35,808 nucleotides of DNA. Origin: JAAYEA01 sp012689325. Lineage in GTDB: Bacteria; Chloroflexota; Anaerolineae; JAAYEA01. Shown here piece by piece: positions 7,601 to 14,624 of this stretch. The DNA lies in NCBI GenBank assembly GCA_036841525.1, contig DAITVZ010000057.1, positions 1 to 35,808 of the forward strand. Reading direction: 5' to 3'. The notes beneath the pieces are model-generated. The model had not been told where the DNA came from and did not search any database. It worked only from the letters and a program-made list of their open reading frames with translations. A program made the position numbers and the translations under genes. Each line of letters begins with the position of its first letter. The stretch's first letter is position 1.

Positions 7601-8587
7601 CTAGGGCAAGCCCACGGCTTCCTTGCACTCGCGCAGCGTCTCGCTGGCCAGCTTGCGGGCGCGCTCCGCGCCGGCATCCAGGATCTCCCAAATCCGCTCG
7701 GGGTGGGCGGCCAGCTCGGCGCGGCGCTCGCGGTGCGGGGCCAGCGCCTGGATCAGGTCCTCGGCGAACATCTTTTTATGTTGCACGCAGCCGATGGTGG
7801 CGTTGCGGCACTGCTCGGCGATCTGCGCGGGGACCGCGGGGTCCGGGCAAAAGATCTTGTGCAGCGTCTGGACGTTGCAGATCTCGGGGCGGCCCGGGTC
7901 GGTCTTGAACTTGCGCTGTGGGTCGGTGACCATGGTCATGATCCGGCGGCGAATCTCGGCGGGCTCGGCGGCCAGCTCGATGTGGTTGTCCAGCGACTTG
8001 CCCATCTTGTTGACGCCATCGAGGCCCATGATGCGCGGCGTTTCGGTCAGCACGATCTTGGGCTCGATGAGCACCTCGCCATAAAGGTTGTTGAAGCGGC
8101 GCACGATCTCGCGGGTGAACTCGAGGTGCGGGGCCTGGTCCTCGCCCACGGGGACGGTGTCCGCCTTGTAGAGCACGATATCGGCCGCCATCAGCACCGG
8201 ATAACCGAGCAGGCCATAGTTGACGTTATCGGGCTGCTGGCGCACCTTTTCCTTGAACGTGGGCAGGCGGGTCAGGCGGCCCATGGGCGTGACCATGGAA
8301 AGGAGCAGGTGCAGCTCGGTGACCTGGGGCACGTGCGATTGGATGAAAATGATGCTCTTTTCAGGATCCATGCCCGCGGCCAGCCAATCCAGCGCCATTT
8401 CATAGGTGTTCTGGCGCAGATTGGCGGTATCCGTCAGCGAGGTCAGCGCGTGCAGGTCCACGATGCAATAGACGCATTCATAGTCCTCTTGCAGCTTGAC
8501 ATAGTTTTTGACGGCGCCCAAATAGTTGCCGAGGTGCTGTCTCCCGGTCGGGCGTGCCCCGGAAAAAACGCGACCCTTCTTGTCCAT
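7601..8587 (-). CDS. trpS: Tryptophanyl-tRNA synthetase
   Basis: TrpS charges tRNA-Trp with tryptophan. The 328-residue class I synthetase has the HIGH-like motif TGRQHLGN at residues 14-21 and the KMSKS-like KMGKS (NKMGKSLDN) in the second half, plus GEDQAPHLEFTREI of the Rossmann core. Length matches bacterial TrpS. ATG at 8587 is preceded by GAGGAGGATT (complement of 8591-8600), an excellent ribosome binding site; the frame is open further upstream but that part is T-box leader RNA. Expression is expected to be controlled by the tryptophan T-box at 8632-8897. The zinc-ribbon gene ends just upstream of that leader. Confidence 0.97.
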   Translation of the reverse strand: MDKKGRVFSGARPTGRQHLGNYLGAVKNYVKLQEDYECVYCIVDLHALTSLTDTANLRQNTYEMALDWLAAGMDPEKSIIFIQSHVPQVTELHLLLSMVTPMGRLTRLPTFKEKVRQQPDNVNYGLLGYPVLMAADIVLYKADTVPVGEDQAPHLEFTREIVRRFNNLYGEVLIEPKIVLTETPRIMGLDGVNKMGKSLDNHIELAAEPAEIRRRIMTMVTDPQRKFKTDPGRPEICNVQTLHKIFCPDPAVPAQIAEQCRNATIGCVQHKKMFAEDLIQALAPHRERRAELAAHPERIWEILDAGAERARKLASETLRECKEAVGLP

Positions 8588-8631
8588 GCGAATCCTCCTC
8601 TGCGTGCGCCTGCGCGCGTGCGTTTTGAGAC

Positions 8632-8897
8632 AAACAAAAACCTCTCGTCCCTTGTGGGGACGAGAGGTAAACTCGCGTGGTGCCACCCCGCTTCGATGGC
8701 AGGTCAACGCCATCGCTTTTGAGGCACGGGCCGTCGGCCTATGCCTTTCGCCGGATAACGGGTGCGAACCCCGGTGTCGCCTACTGGAATCGCTCGTTCG
8801 GGACACAGCTCCCAGGGCCATTCAGCTTCTGCGTGGGTATCGGGCTCACACCTGGCGCCGACTCTCTGGACCTCGCTCTGAAGCCTACTCGTCCTGT
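8632..8897 (-). ncRNA. T-box riboswitch (tryptophan specifier UGG) in the trpS leader
   Basis: On the minus strand the leader shows the main T-box parts. The specifier loop is framed by a lower stem GGAC (8894-8891) with GTCC (8804-8801) and an upper stem GGCTTC with GAAGCT. The loop-E bases AGTA (8889-8886) face GAA, and directly after GAA comes TGG (complement of 8818-8820), the tryptophan codon. The T-box sequence GGGTGGCACCACGCG lies at the complement of 8675-8689. A terminator follows: an 11-bp stem CCTCTCGTCCC/GGGACGAGAGG (8641-8667) and a T-rich tract (8632-8640). Uncharged tRNA-Trp should bind the specifier and the T-box bulge, stabilise the antiterminator and allow trpS transcription. 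Distal stem I details were only partly folded by eye. Confidence 0.95.
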
Positions 8898-8940
8898 TCT
8901 CAGCCGATTTCTCTGATGGTCTGCCGGAGGCTCGCTAGCC

Positions 8941-9387
8941 TCAGGCCTCGACCTTTTGCCCGCAAGAGGGGCAGAACTTGGCGCCGGGCTGCAATTCGGC
9001 GCCGCAGTTGGTGCAATGCATCCCTGGCGCGGTCTCGGCCGCTGACGCGGGCACAGAGGCGCGCATGGGAGGAACCACCTCCGTGGCAGCCACTTCCTCG
9101 AACTTGGCCAGCTTGGCCTCGTCCAACTCGACGCGCTTGGCCGCCAGCGTGGCTTCCACGGACTTGACTTGGGCAGCCAGCTCGGTCATCTCGGGGACGT
9201 CGAATTGCCCGGTGGAAATCAGCTCGATGGCCTTGCGCCCGATCTCGACGGTCAGTTGCTCGACTTGTCGCGCCAGCTCGGTCGCTTCGGAACTGAGCTT
9301 GTTGACGCGCATGACCTTGTCCGCCTCAAACTTGGCCTGGTTGGCCGCTCTGCTGACCCCTTTGCCCAACCTGTCTAGAAATGCCAT
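8941..9387 (-). CDS. Zinc-ribbon protein with central coiled coil
   Basis: The 148-residue cytoplasmic protein has an N-terminal segment starting MAFLDRLGKGVSRAANQAKF, a long helical, charge-rich stretch (about 20-95) likely to form a coiled coil, a short Pro/Ala linker, and a C-terminal zinc ribbon with spacing C-x2-C-x10-C-x2-C (CTNCGAELQPGAKFCPSC). The start is supported by AAAGGAG a few bases before ATG 9387. A promoter (9480-9508) precedes it. Proteins of this layout are common and mostly uncharacterised; I can assign no function. The stop codon lies just before the trpS T-box leader, so trpS may depend on transcription through this gene. Confidence 0.85.
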   Translation of the reverse strand: MAFLDRLGKGVSRAANQAKFEADKVMRVNKLSSEATELARQVEQLTVEIGRKAIELISTGQFDVPEMTELAAQVKSVEATLAAKRVELDEAKLAKFEEVAATEVVPPMRASVPASAAETAPGMHCTNCGAELQPGAKFCPSCGQKVEA

Positions 9388-9479
9388 CGCTTGTCTCCTT
9401 TACGCCACATCCGGATGAATGAACTACGGGTTGTTCGCCGCTTGGAGAAAAGACCCTAGCAAGACCTAGCCTGCCCCAC

Positions 9480-9508
9480 AGTATAGCACAAGAGAACGGC
9501 CCTGTCAA
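9480..9508 (-). promoter_or_regulatory. Sigma-70-type promoter of the zinc-ribbon gene
   Basis: On the minus strand TTGACA (complement of 9503-9508) is followed after 17 bases by TATACT (complement of 9480-9485), with a TGC extended -10. The -35 box contains the TGA stop codon of the upstream tRNA nucleotidyltransferase gene. The predicted start is near 9474, about 87 bases before the ATG. Confidence 0.8.
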
Positions 9509-10920
9509 ACTTTTGCGGTGTCGTTGGGACAAATATGCGCCTGCGCAAGCTGCAACGCCTCCGCCGCCGAGCCGATCTCTCCGATGGCCTGGGCCTCGCG
9601 GATGACCTCGAGCAGCTCGCCGACGGCGGGGCCCGCCTTGAGCTTCAAGGCGCGCATCAGCTCGGCGCCATTGACCAGGGGCGGCATGGCCCGGATGCGG
9701 GGCCAGCATTGGGCGTAATAGTCCAGCAGTTGCTGAGCGGCGGCGCAGAGGCCCGCCCAGGCGGCCTGGTCCCGCCGCGGGTCGGCGAGCTCGGCGGCGA
9801 GCGCGAGCAGCAGCACCTCGATCCCCGCCTCGCCCAGTTGGCGGAAGAAGCGATAGAGTCCCCGGCGGGCGGCGGGCTGGCCGGTCGCCAGCGCGGCGGG
9901 CAGCCGCCGGCCGCCGACGATCTGCTGCGCCAGGTTGATCTCGGCGTTGCTCAAGCGCAGGCGACGCAACGTGTCGGCGGCCTGGTCGTCCAGGTGTTGG
10001 AGCAGGGCGGCAAAGTGGAGCGTCAGCGCGCGGGTGCGCGTGTCCGAGAGGACGGCGGCCAGGTGCGCCTGCAAGGCGTCGCGATGCGCCGCGAAGGCTG
10101 GCGCAACCTCCGCATCGGGCGCCGCCTGATCGCGGCCAGCGAGGTAGGCCAGGATCGCCCCCAGATGGCCGAGCGTGCTGACCGTGTGCTCGTAGGCGCT
10201 GGTTCCCTGGGGCAAGAGCTTTTCTTTGAGGGCAGCGACCTCGGGCAGCGTCGGCGCCAGCAGACCCAGCCGGTCCAACTCGCGGACCTGGCGATCGGGG
10301 GCCGGGGAGCCCACGATCTGCACCAGCTCGTCGCGCACGCGCTCGGCGGAGGGCCGCGCCACCAGCGGGGCGTCGCGCCGGATGAGCGCCTCGGTCTCGG
10401 CGGCGATGGCAAAGCCGAGGGTGGCGGCTTGCCGCACCGCGCGAAGCAGGCGTAGGGGGTCATCGCGGAAGGTCTGCGCGGAGGTGGCGCGAATGCGGCG
10501 CGCGCGGAGGTCGCTCTGCCCGCCGGTGGGGTCCAAGACCGTGGGTCGGGGCGACGCGAGGTCCTGGACGTTCACCGCCATGGCGTTGACGGTAAAGTCG
10601 CGCGCGGCCAAATCCTCCAAGATGCCGGCCCCGCGAGTGCGCGCCAGGTCGATGCTGTAGCTCCGCCCGCGCCTCCTCAGGACCGCTCGCCCGGTGTCGT
10701 GCTCCTGGTCCAGCAGAACAAAGGCGCCGTGAAACGCGTCGGCGATGTGCCGCGCCAGGGGGATCGCGGGCCCCTCCACCGCCAAGTCCAGGTCATGGCT
10801 GGCCTGGCCCAACAGCCAGTCGCGCACGTATCCGCCGACCAGGTATACCGGCTCCTCGCGAGCAGCCAGAACGAGGCATATCTCGCGCAAGAGGCTGTCG
10901 GCGGGCAGCAGCGAGCTCAT
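9505..10920 (-). CDS. tRNA nucleotidyltransferase / poly(A) polymerase family protein
   Basis: Enzymes of this class II nucleotidyltransferase family add or repair the tRNA 3' CCA end; some add only part of it or act as poly(A) polymerases. The 471-residue protein has the head-domain motifs VGGYVRDWLLG (28-38) and DLDLAVEG with the metal-binding D43 and D45. AARDFTVNAMAV and DDPLRLLRAVR of the neck region follow. The C-terminal half resembles an HD-type region (AYEHTVSTLGHLG), but the usual HD pair is missing (LQHLDDQ), so phosphohydrolase activity is unlikely. The start overlaps the Nudix stop codon as ATGA, indicating translational coupling. Which nucleotides it adds cannot be told here. 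It is the last gene of the kor operon. Confidence 0.9.
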   Translation of the reverse strand: MSSLLPADSLLREICLVLAAREEPVYLVGGYVRDWLLGQASHDLDLAVEGPAIPLARHIADAFHGAFVLLDQEHDTGRAVLRRRGRSYSIDLARTRGAGILEDLAARDFTVNAMAVNVQDLASPRPTVLDPTGGQSDLRARRIRATSAQTFRDDPLRLLRAVRQAATLGFAIAAETEALIRRDAPLVARPSAERVRDELVQIVGSPAPDRQVRELDRLGLLAPTLPEVAALKEKLLPQGTSAYEHTVSTLGHLGAILAYLAGRDQAAPDAEVAPAFAAHRDALQAHLAAVLSDTRTRALTLHFAALLQHLDDQAADTLRRLRLSNAEINLAQQIVGGRRLPAALATGQPAARRGLYRFFRQLGEAGIEVLLLALAAELADPRRDQAAWAGLCAAAQQLLDYYAQCWPRIRAMPPLVNGAELMRALKLKAGPAVGELLEVIREAQAIGEIGSAAEALQLAQAHICPNDTAKV

Positions 10921-11516
10921 GGCTGCGGCTCCACGGGGCGGGGATGGCGCAGGGCCAGCGCCTGCAAGGCGATGATCGTCTTGGCATCGCGGATTTCGCC
11001 AGCGTCGATCATCCGCAGCGCCTCCGGCAAGGAGAGGCGCACCAGGTGGATGTCCTCGTGCTCGCGCGCGAGGCCGCCGCCCGGCCCCACCTGCTGGCCC
11101 CCATCCAGGTAGCCGAGGTACAGGTGGATGCGCTCGGTGCAAGAGCCCGGGCTGACGTAAAAGGTGTGCAGGGGGATCAGCCGCTCGATGCGGTAGCCGG
11201 TCTCCTCCAGCAACTCGCGGTGCGCGACCTGCAAGGCTGGCGTGTCGGCTTCCAGGATGCCGGCGACCACCTCCAGGAGCCAGCCTTCCTCGCCGCGCGC
11301 ATGGGCCGGGTAACGGAACTGCTCCACGAGCAGCACGGCGTCCTGGGCGCGGTGATAGAGAAGCACCGCCACCGAGTCGCCCCGCTCAAAGACGAGGCGG
11401 CTCAGCTCGGCGCTCATGGTCCCGTCGTGCAGCTCGTGTCGAAAGCGGGCCTCGTCCAGCTTGAAAAAGCCGTCATAGACCCTGGTGCGCTGGAGCAGCT
11501 CCACCTTGCGCGTCAT
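10917..11516 (-). CDS. Nudix hydrolase, ADP-ribose/nucleotide-sugar pyrophosphatase type
   Basis: The 199-residue protein resembles ADP-ribose and GDP-mannose pyrophosphatases: a strand-rich N-terminus (MTRKVELLQRTRVYDGFFKL), then DAVLLVEQFRYP and a Nudix helix with RELLEETGY. In the Nudix signature Gx5Ex7REUxEExGU the first Glu is Thr (AGILEADTPALQ), while the metal-binding RExxEE part is intact. A nucleotide-diphosphate hydrolysis role is likely; the substrate is unknown. The gene overlaps korC by ATGA at its start and the tRNA nucleotidyltransferase by ATGA at its end, so it belongs to the kor operon. GAGGGG lies close to ATG 11516. Confidence 0.9.
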   Translation of the reverse strand: MTRKVELLQRTRVYDGFFKLDEARFRHELHDGTMSAELSRLVFERGDSVAVLLYHRAQDAVLLVEQFRYPAHARGEEGWLLEVVAGILEADTPALQVAHRELLEETGYRIERLIPLHTFYVSPGSCTERIHLYLGYLDGGQQVGPGGGLAREHEDIHLVRLSLPEALRMIDAGEIRDAKTIIALQALALRHPRPVEPQP

Positions 11517-12112
11517 GATCCCCTCGTTTCGGGCAGCGAGCCGCCGTCCGCCGCTTGCTTTTTCCAGAGCGCGGCCTGGGCCAGCCCGGCATGGAGCGCC
11601 AGCAGGTTGGTCTCCAGCGTGCCTTTTGGCACCCGGGCGGCGATGGCTTGCTCCAGGGCCGGGATGGTGACCAACTCGCCATCCGGCGCGGCGGTCAGCC
11701 CCGCGATCAGCCCCAGGCTCAACACGTTGGCGGTGATGGCCCGTCCCGTGGTCTCGCGGGCCAGCGCTGTGATGGGGACGCGGATGGCGCGCTCGCACGG
11801 GACGCGAGAAACCAGGTCCGCATCGGCGATGAGCAGGCCGTCGGGTCTCAGCTCGGGACCGTAGCGGTCGCAGGCCTGCTGGCTCAGGGCAAGCAAGACA
11901 TCCGCCCGGATGATCAGCGGATAGTCGATGGGATCGGCATCGATGATCACCTCGGAGCGGCTGATGCCGCCGCGGACTTGGGGGCCATAGGCCTGCGTCT
12001 GCACCGCGTATTTGTGGTCATAGAGGACCGCGGCCTCAGAGAGGATCAGCCCGGCCAGGATCAAGCCCTGCCCGCCTTCCCCCGCCAGCCGGATCTCGTA
12101 GCGTCGTTTCAT
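11513..12112 (-). CDS. korC: 2-oxoacid:ferredoxin oxidoreductase, gamma subunit
   Basis: The 199-residue protein matches the gamma subunit (KorC/PorC type), with EIRLAGEGGQGLILAGLILSE at the N-terminus and the conserved QTQAYGPQVRGGISRSEVII. The gamma domain takes part in coenzyme A handling and subunit assembly of thiamine-diphosphate enzymes that convert 2-oxoacids, CoA and oxidised ferredoxin to acyl-CoA, CO2 and reduced ferredoxin. It starts 19 bases after korB with AGGG as a weak ribosome binding site and overlaps the Nudix gene by four bases. Together with korD, korA and korB it forms a complete four-subunit set. The 2-oxoglutarate specificity is inferred. Confidence 0.92.
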   Translation of the reverse strand: MKRRYEIRLAGEGGQGLILAGLILSEAAVLYDHKYAVQTQAYGPQVRGGISRSEVIIDADPIDYPLIIRADVLLALSQQACDRYGPELRPDGLLIADADLVSRVPCERAIRVPITALARETTGRAITANVLSLGLIAGLTAAPDGELVTIPALEQAIAARVPKGTLETNLLALHAGLAQAALWKKQAADGGSLPETRGS

Positions 12113-12131
12113 CCCTGTCGGTCCTTGGCGA

Positions 12132-12971
12132 TCACTTCTGCAGCCCCTGCGCCCTGGCGACGAGCTCGCGATATCGCTCGGTATATTCGGGCAGGTCGCG
12201 GTCGAATAGCACGCCGCGCACGATCTTGGCGGCGCGCTCGCTTTCCGGCAGCGCCGCGGCCTCCTCCGGGGTGACGCTGTTCTCCTTGAGCTGCATCATC
12301 ATGTTCACCGCCGAGCCGAGCTTGTTCATCCGGCCCAGCGAGGTGTGGCAATAGCTCGCCACCTCGACCACGGCAAAGCCTTTCTTGCACAGGCCTTGCT
12401 CGATGAAGCGATCCAACTGGCGGGCATGATAGACCGTGGTGCGCGCGCCAAAGGAGGCGCCCGCGGCCTGGGCCAGCTCGCAAATCCGCAGCGGGGGATC
12501 GATGTTGCCATAGGGCGCGGTGGCCGAATAGAGCTCGCCCGGGGTGGTGGGCGAGGTTTGCCCGCCGGTCATGCCATAGACCTGGTTATCGACCACGATC
12601 GCCGTGATGCCGATGTTGCGGCGGGCGGCGTGGATAAAGTGGTTGCCGCCGATGGCCACGGCGTCGCCATCGCCCATCACCGCCAGCACGTGCATGTCGG
12701 GTCGGGCCATCTTGAGCCCCGTGGCGAAGGCCAGCGCCCGGCCGTGGGTGGTGTGCATGGTGTTCAGGTCCAGATAAGCGGGCATGCGGCCCGTGCAGCC
12801 GATGCCCGAGATCATGGCCACCTCGTCCTTGTCCAGGCCCAGGCGGTGGATGGCGCGGATGATGGCGTGCATGACGATGCCAATGCCGCAGCCCGCGCAC
12901 CACATGTGCGGAAACTTTTTCTTGTGCCGCAGGTAATCATAGACGTTGAGCTCTTCGCGCTCGGTGGTCAC
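12132..12971 (-). CDS. korB: 2-oxoacid:ferredoxin oxidoreductase, beta (thiamine diphosphate) subunit
   Basis: This subunit binds thiamine diphosphate. The 279-residue protein starts VTTEREELNVYDYLRHKKK and contains WCAGCGIG with C25 and C28, the GDGDAVAIGGNHF magnesium/diphosphate motif, and VYGMTGGQTSPTT, all typical of KorB/PorB. GTG 12971 is chosen because AGGAG (complement within 12979-12984) is 7 bases upstream and the family starts close to this point; the frame runs further but overlaps korA. The KorB-like short form with the separate gamma subunit favours 2-oxoglutarate, but pyruvate or branched-chain oxoacids are not excluded. korA ends 10 bases upstream. Confidence 0.94.
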   Translation of the reverse strand: MTTEREELNVYDYLRHKKKFPHMWCAGCGIGIVMHAIIRAIHRLGLDKDEVAMISGIGCTGRMPAYLDLNTMHTTHGRALAFATGLKMARPDMHVLAVMGDGDAVAIGGNHFIHAARRNIGITAIVVDNQVYGMTGGQTSPTTPGELYSATAPYGNIDPPLRICELAQAAGASFGARTTVYHARQLDRFIEQGLCKKGFAVVEVASYCHTSLGRMNKLGSAVNMMMQLKENSVTPEEAAALPESERAAKIVRGVLFDRDLPEYTERYRELVARAQGLQK

Positions 12972-12981
12972 GGCTGGCTCC

Positions 12982-14148
12982 TCATGGGCTGGCGGCCTCG
13001 ATGGCCGAGAGAATCTGGTCGGGCTGCAGCATCTCGCCATCGGCCCGGTTGACCCGGCGCACCTTGGCTCGCCCCACGACGCGTTCCACCTCCAGAGCCA
13101 GTTGCCCCAGGTTCATCTCGGGGACGATGACCTGTTGCGCGCGCTGGGCCAGACGTTCCAGCGCCTGTTCCGGGAAGGGCCACAGCGTCTGCGGGCGGAA
13201 GAGCCCCACGGCCAGGCCCCGCTGGCGGGCCTGCACGACGGCGTGCCGCGCCGAGCGCGCCGTGGCGCCATAGGCCACCACCAGGGTGCGGGCGTCCTCC
13301 GCGTGCTCTTGCTGATGCCAGACGATATCCTCCAGGTGGCGCGCGATCTTGCCAAAGGCGCGCTCCAGCCAGGCGTTGATCTCGTCGCCGCGCTCGGTGG
13401 GAAAGCCCGCGCGGTCGTGGTAGAGCCCCGTGATGTGGTAGCGGAAGCCCTCGCCAAAGCTGGCCAGGGCGGGCACGTCGCTTTCCCCTTCCTCATAGGG
13501 GAAATACCACTCGGGCGGCACGGTGGGCTGGGGACGCTCCACGGCCGGCACCCCGTCCGGGAGTACGATCCGCTCGCGCAGGTGGGCCACCACCTCGTCC
13601 ATCAGCAGGATGACCGGCGTCCGGTACTTTTCGCTCAGGGCAAAGGCCCGCACCGTCAGGTCAAAGGCCTCCTGGCTCGACCAGGGACAGAGCACGATGA
13701 TGGGGTGGTCGCCATGGGCGCCCCAGCGGCTTTGCATCACGTCGCCCTGGGCGGGCGAGGTGGGCAGCCCCGTGCTGGGCCCGGCGCGTTGCACGTTGAC
13801 GATCACGCAAGGGATCTCGGCCATGGCGGCATAGCCGATGTTTTCCTGCATCAAGGAAAAGCCCGGCCCGCTGGTGGCGGTCATCGCCTTGAGCCCGCCG
13901 ACGGAGGCGCCGATCACGGCGGCCAGGCTGGCGATCTCGTCTTCCATCTGGATGATGCAGCCGCCCAGGCCGGGCAGGCGTCGGGCCATGGTCTCCATGA
14001 TCTCGGTGGAGGGAGTGATGGGATAGCCGGCGTAGAAACGGCAGCCAGCGGCCAGCGCCCCCTCAGCGCAGGCCTGGCTGCCTTGCATGAAGGCAACTCC
14101 GGTCGCGGCGCTGGGCGATTGCGGGCTGCGCGGAGCCTGCTCGCTCAT
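12982..14148 (-). CDS. korA: 2-oxoacid:ferredoxin oxidoreductase, alpha subunit
   Basis: The 388-residue alpha subunit carries the pyrimidine-binding domain motif GYPITPSTEIMETMA, then EDEIASLAAVIGASVGG, ATSGPGFSLMQENIGYA and VNVQRAGPSTGLPT, all diagnostic for KorA-type subunits. It forms the catalytic interface with KorB. ATG 14148 has GGAGGAGGG just upstream and overlaps the korD stop codon as ATGA. Length agrees with stand-alone alpha subunits that lack the fused gamma domain, consistent with a separate korC. Since the window also encodes citrate synthase, aconitase and isocitrate dehydrogenase but no visible 2-oxoglutarate dehydrogenase, a role in 2-oxoglutarate oxidation is a reasonable guess. 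Confidence 0.94.
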   Translation of the reverse strand: MSEQAPRSPQSPSAATGVAFMQGSQACAEGALAAGCRFYAGYPITPSTEIMETMARRLPGLGGCIIQMEDEIASLAAVIGASVGGLKAMTATSGPGFSLMQENIGYAAMAEIPCVIVNVQRAGPSTGLPTSPAQGDVMQSRWGAHGDHPIIVLCPWSSQEAFDLTVRAFALSEKYRTPVILLMDEVVAHLRERIVLPDGVPAVERPQPTVPPEWYFPYEEGESDVPALASFGEGFRYHITGLYHDRAGFPTERGDEINAWLERAFGKIARHLEDIVWHQQEHAEDARTLVVAYGATARSARHAVVQARQRGLAVGLFRPQTLWPFPEQALERLAQRAQQVIVPEMNLGQLALEVERVVGRAKVRRVNRADGEMLQPDQILSAIEAASP

Positions 14149-14435
14149 CGGCCCTCCTCCGATCTGAGCGGGGTGACGCTGATGGCCAGGTCGGGGCAGT
14201 GGATCACGCACGACTTGCAGGCGGTGCATCGCTCGGGATGGGCGGCGGTGGGACGCCCCTCTGCGTCCGCTTCTATCGCTTGGGTAGGGCACAAGGCGGA
14301 ACAGATGCCACAGCCCTTGCACCAGCGGTCAAAGATGACGATCTTGACCGCGGGCTTGGTTTGTTGGTCGGCGACGCTGCGGCGCGCCGTGCCGACGGCA
14401 GCGTCACCTTTGACGGCTACCGAATCGTTGTTCAT
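14145..14435 (-). CDS. korD: 4Fe-4S ferredoxin-type delta subunit of the oxidoreductase
   Basis: The 96-residue protein has two complete [4Fe-4S] motifs: C39-x2-C42-x2-C45-x3-C49 (CKGCGICSALCP) and C70-x2-C73-x2-C76-x3-C80 (CTACKSCVIHCP). It should relay electrons from the KorAB active site to free ferredoxin. ATG 14435 is chosen over upstream in-frame codons because GAGGAGG lies 8 bases before it and the conserved part begins soon after. The N-terminal 30 residues are low in conservation. As first gene it receives the promoter at 14533-14561 and an 80-90-base leader that contains an inverted repeat. Confidence 0.93.
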   Translation of the reverse strand: MNNDSVAVKGDAAVGTARRSVADQQTKPAVKIVIFDRWCKGCGICSALCPTQAIEADAEGRPTAAHPERCTACKSCVIHCPDLAISVTPLRSEEGR

Positions 14436-14459
14436 ATGGGCGGCCTCCTCTAGTGCGTG

Positions 14460-14519
14460 GAATATCGCCGAGTTCTGAGCATCCCTGGGGATACGCCAGA
14501 AAACAGGAGCGCGATATTC
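14460..14519 (-). promoter_or_regulatory. Inverted repeat in the kor operon leader
   Basis: GAATATCGC (14460-14468) and GCGATATTC (14511-14519) are perfect 9-base inverted repeats 42 bases apart. Both lie between the predicted transcription start (~14526) and the korD ribosome binding site. The RNA could fold into a long hairpin at the very 5' end, or the two half sites could bind a regulator. No T-run follows it. Confidence 0.5.
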
Positions 14520-14532
14520 GCGGGGCCGATAT

Positions 14533-14561
14533 ATAATACACGGCCCGGGGGGTCTTGTCAA
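14533..14561 (-). promoter_or_regulatory. Near-consensus sigma-70 promoter of the kor operon
   Basis: On the minus strand TTGACA (complement of 14556-14561) and TATTAT (complement of 14533-14538) are separated by 17 bases. This is among the best promoters in the window and fits strong expression of korDABC-nudix-cca. The expected start is near 14526, about 90 bases before korD. Confidence 0.88.
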
Positions 14562-14624
14562 GAAAATCGCACAAGGATAAACAGATAACGGGCGCTGGAG
14601 ATACGGCGGAGGAGATCTGGCCCT

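Noticed and set aside
5785..7677. Long minus-strand frame opposite the propeller lipoprotein
   Set aside because: Its composition (His, Arg, Gln, Gly) is typical of a shadow frame, it has no ribosome binding site, and it runs over a hairpin and the end of trpS.
8755..8790. tRNA-like TPsiC sequence (GGGGTTCGCACCC on the minus strand)
   Set aside because: It lies inside the T-box leader between stem I and the T-box sequence, and no acceptor or anticodon arm can be built around it.
12946..14478. Long plus-strand frame opposite korA and korD
   Set aside because: The minus-strand genes have diagnostic motifs and ribosome binding sites. The opposite frame shows neither.
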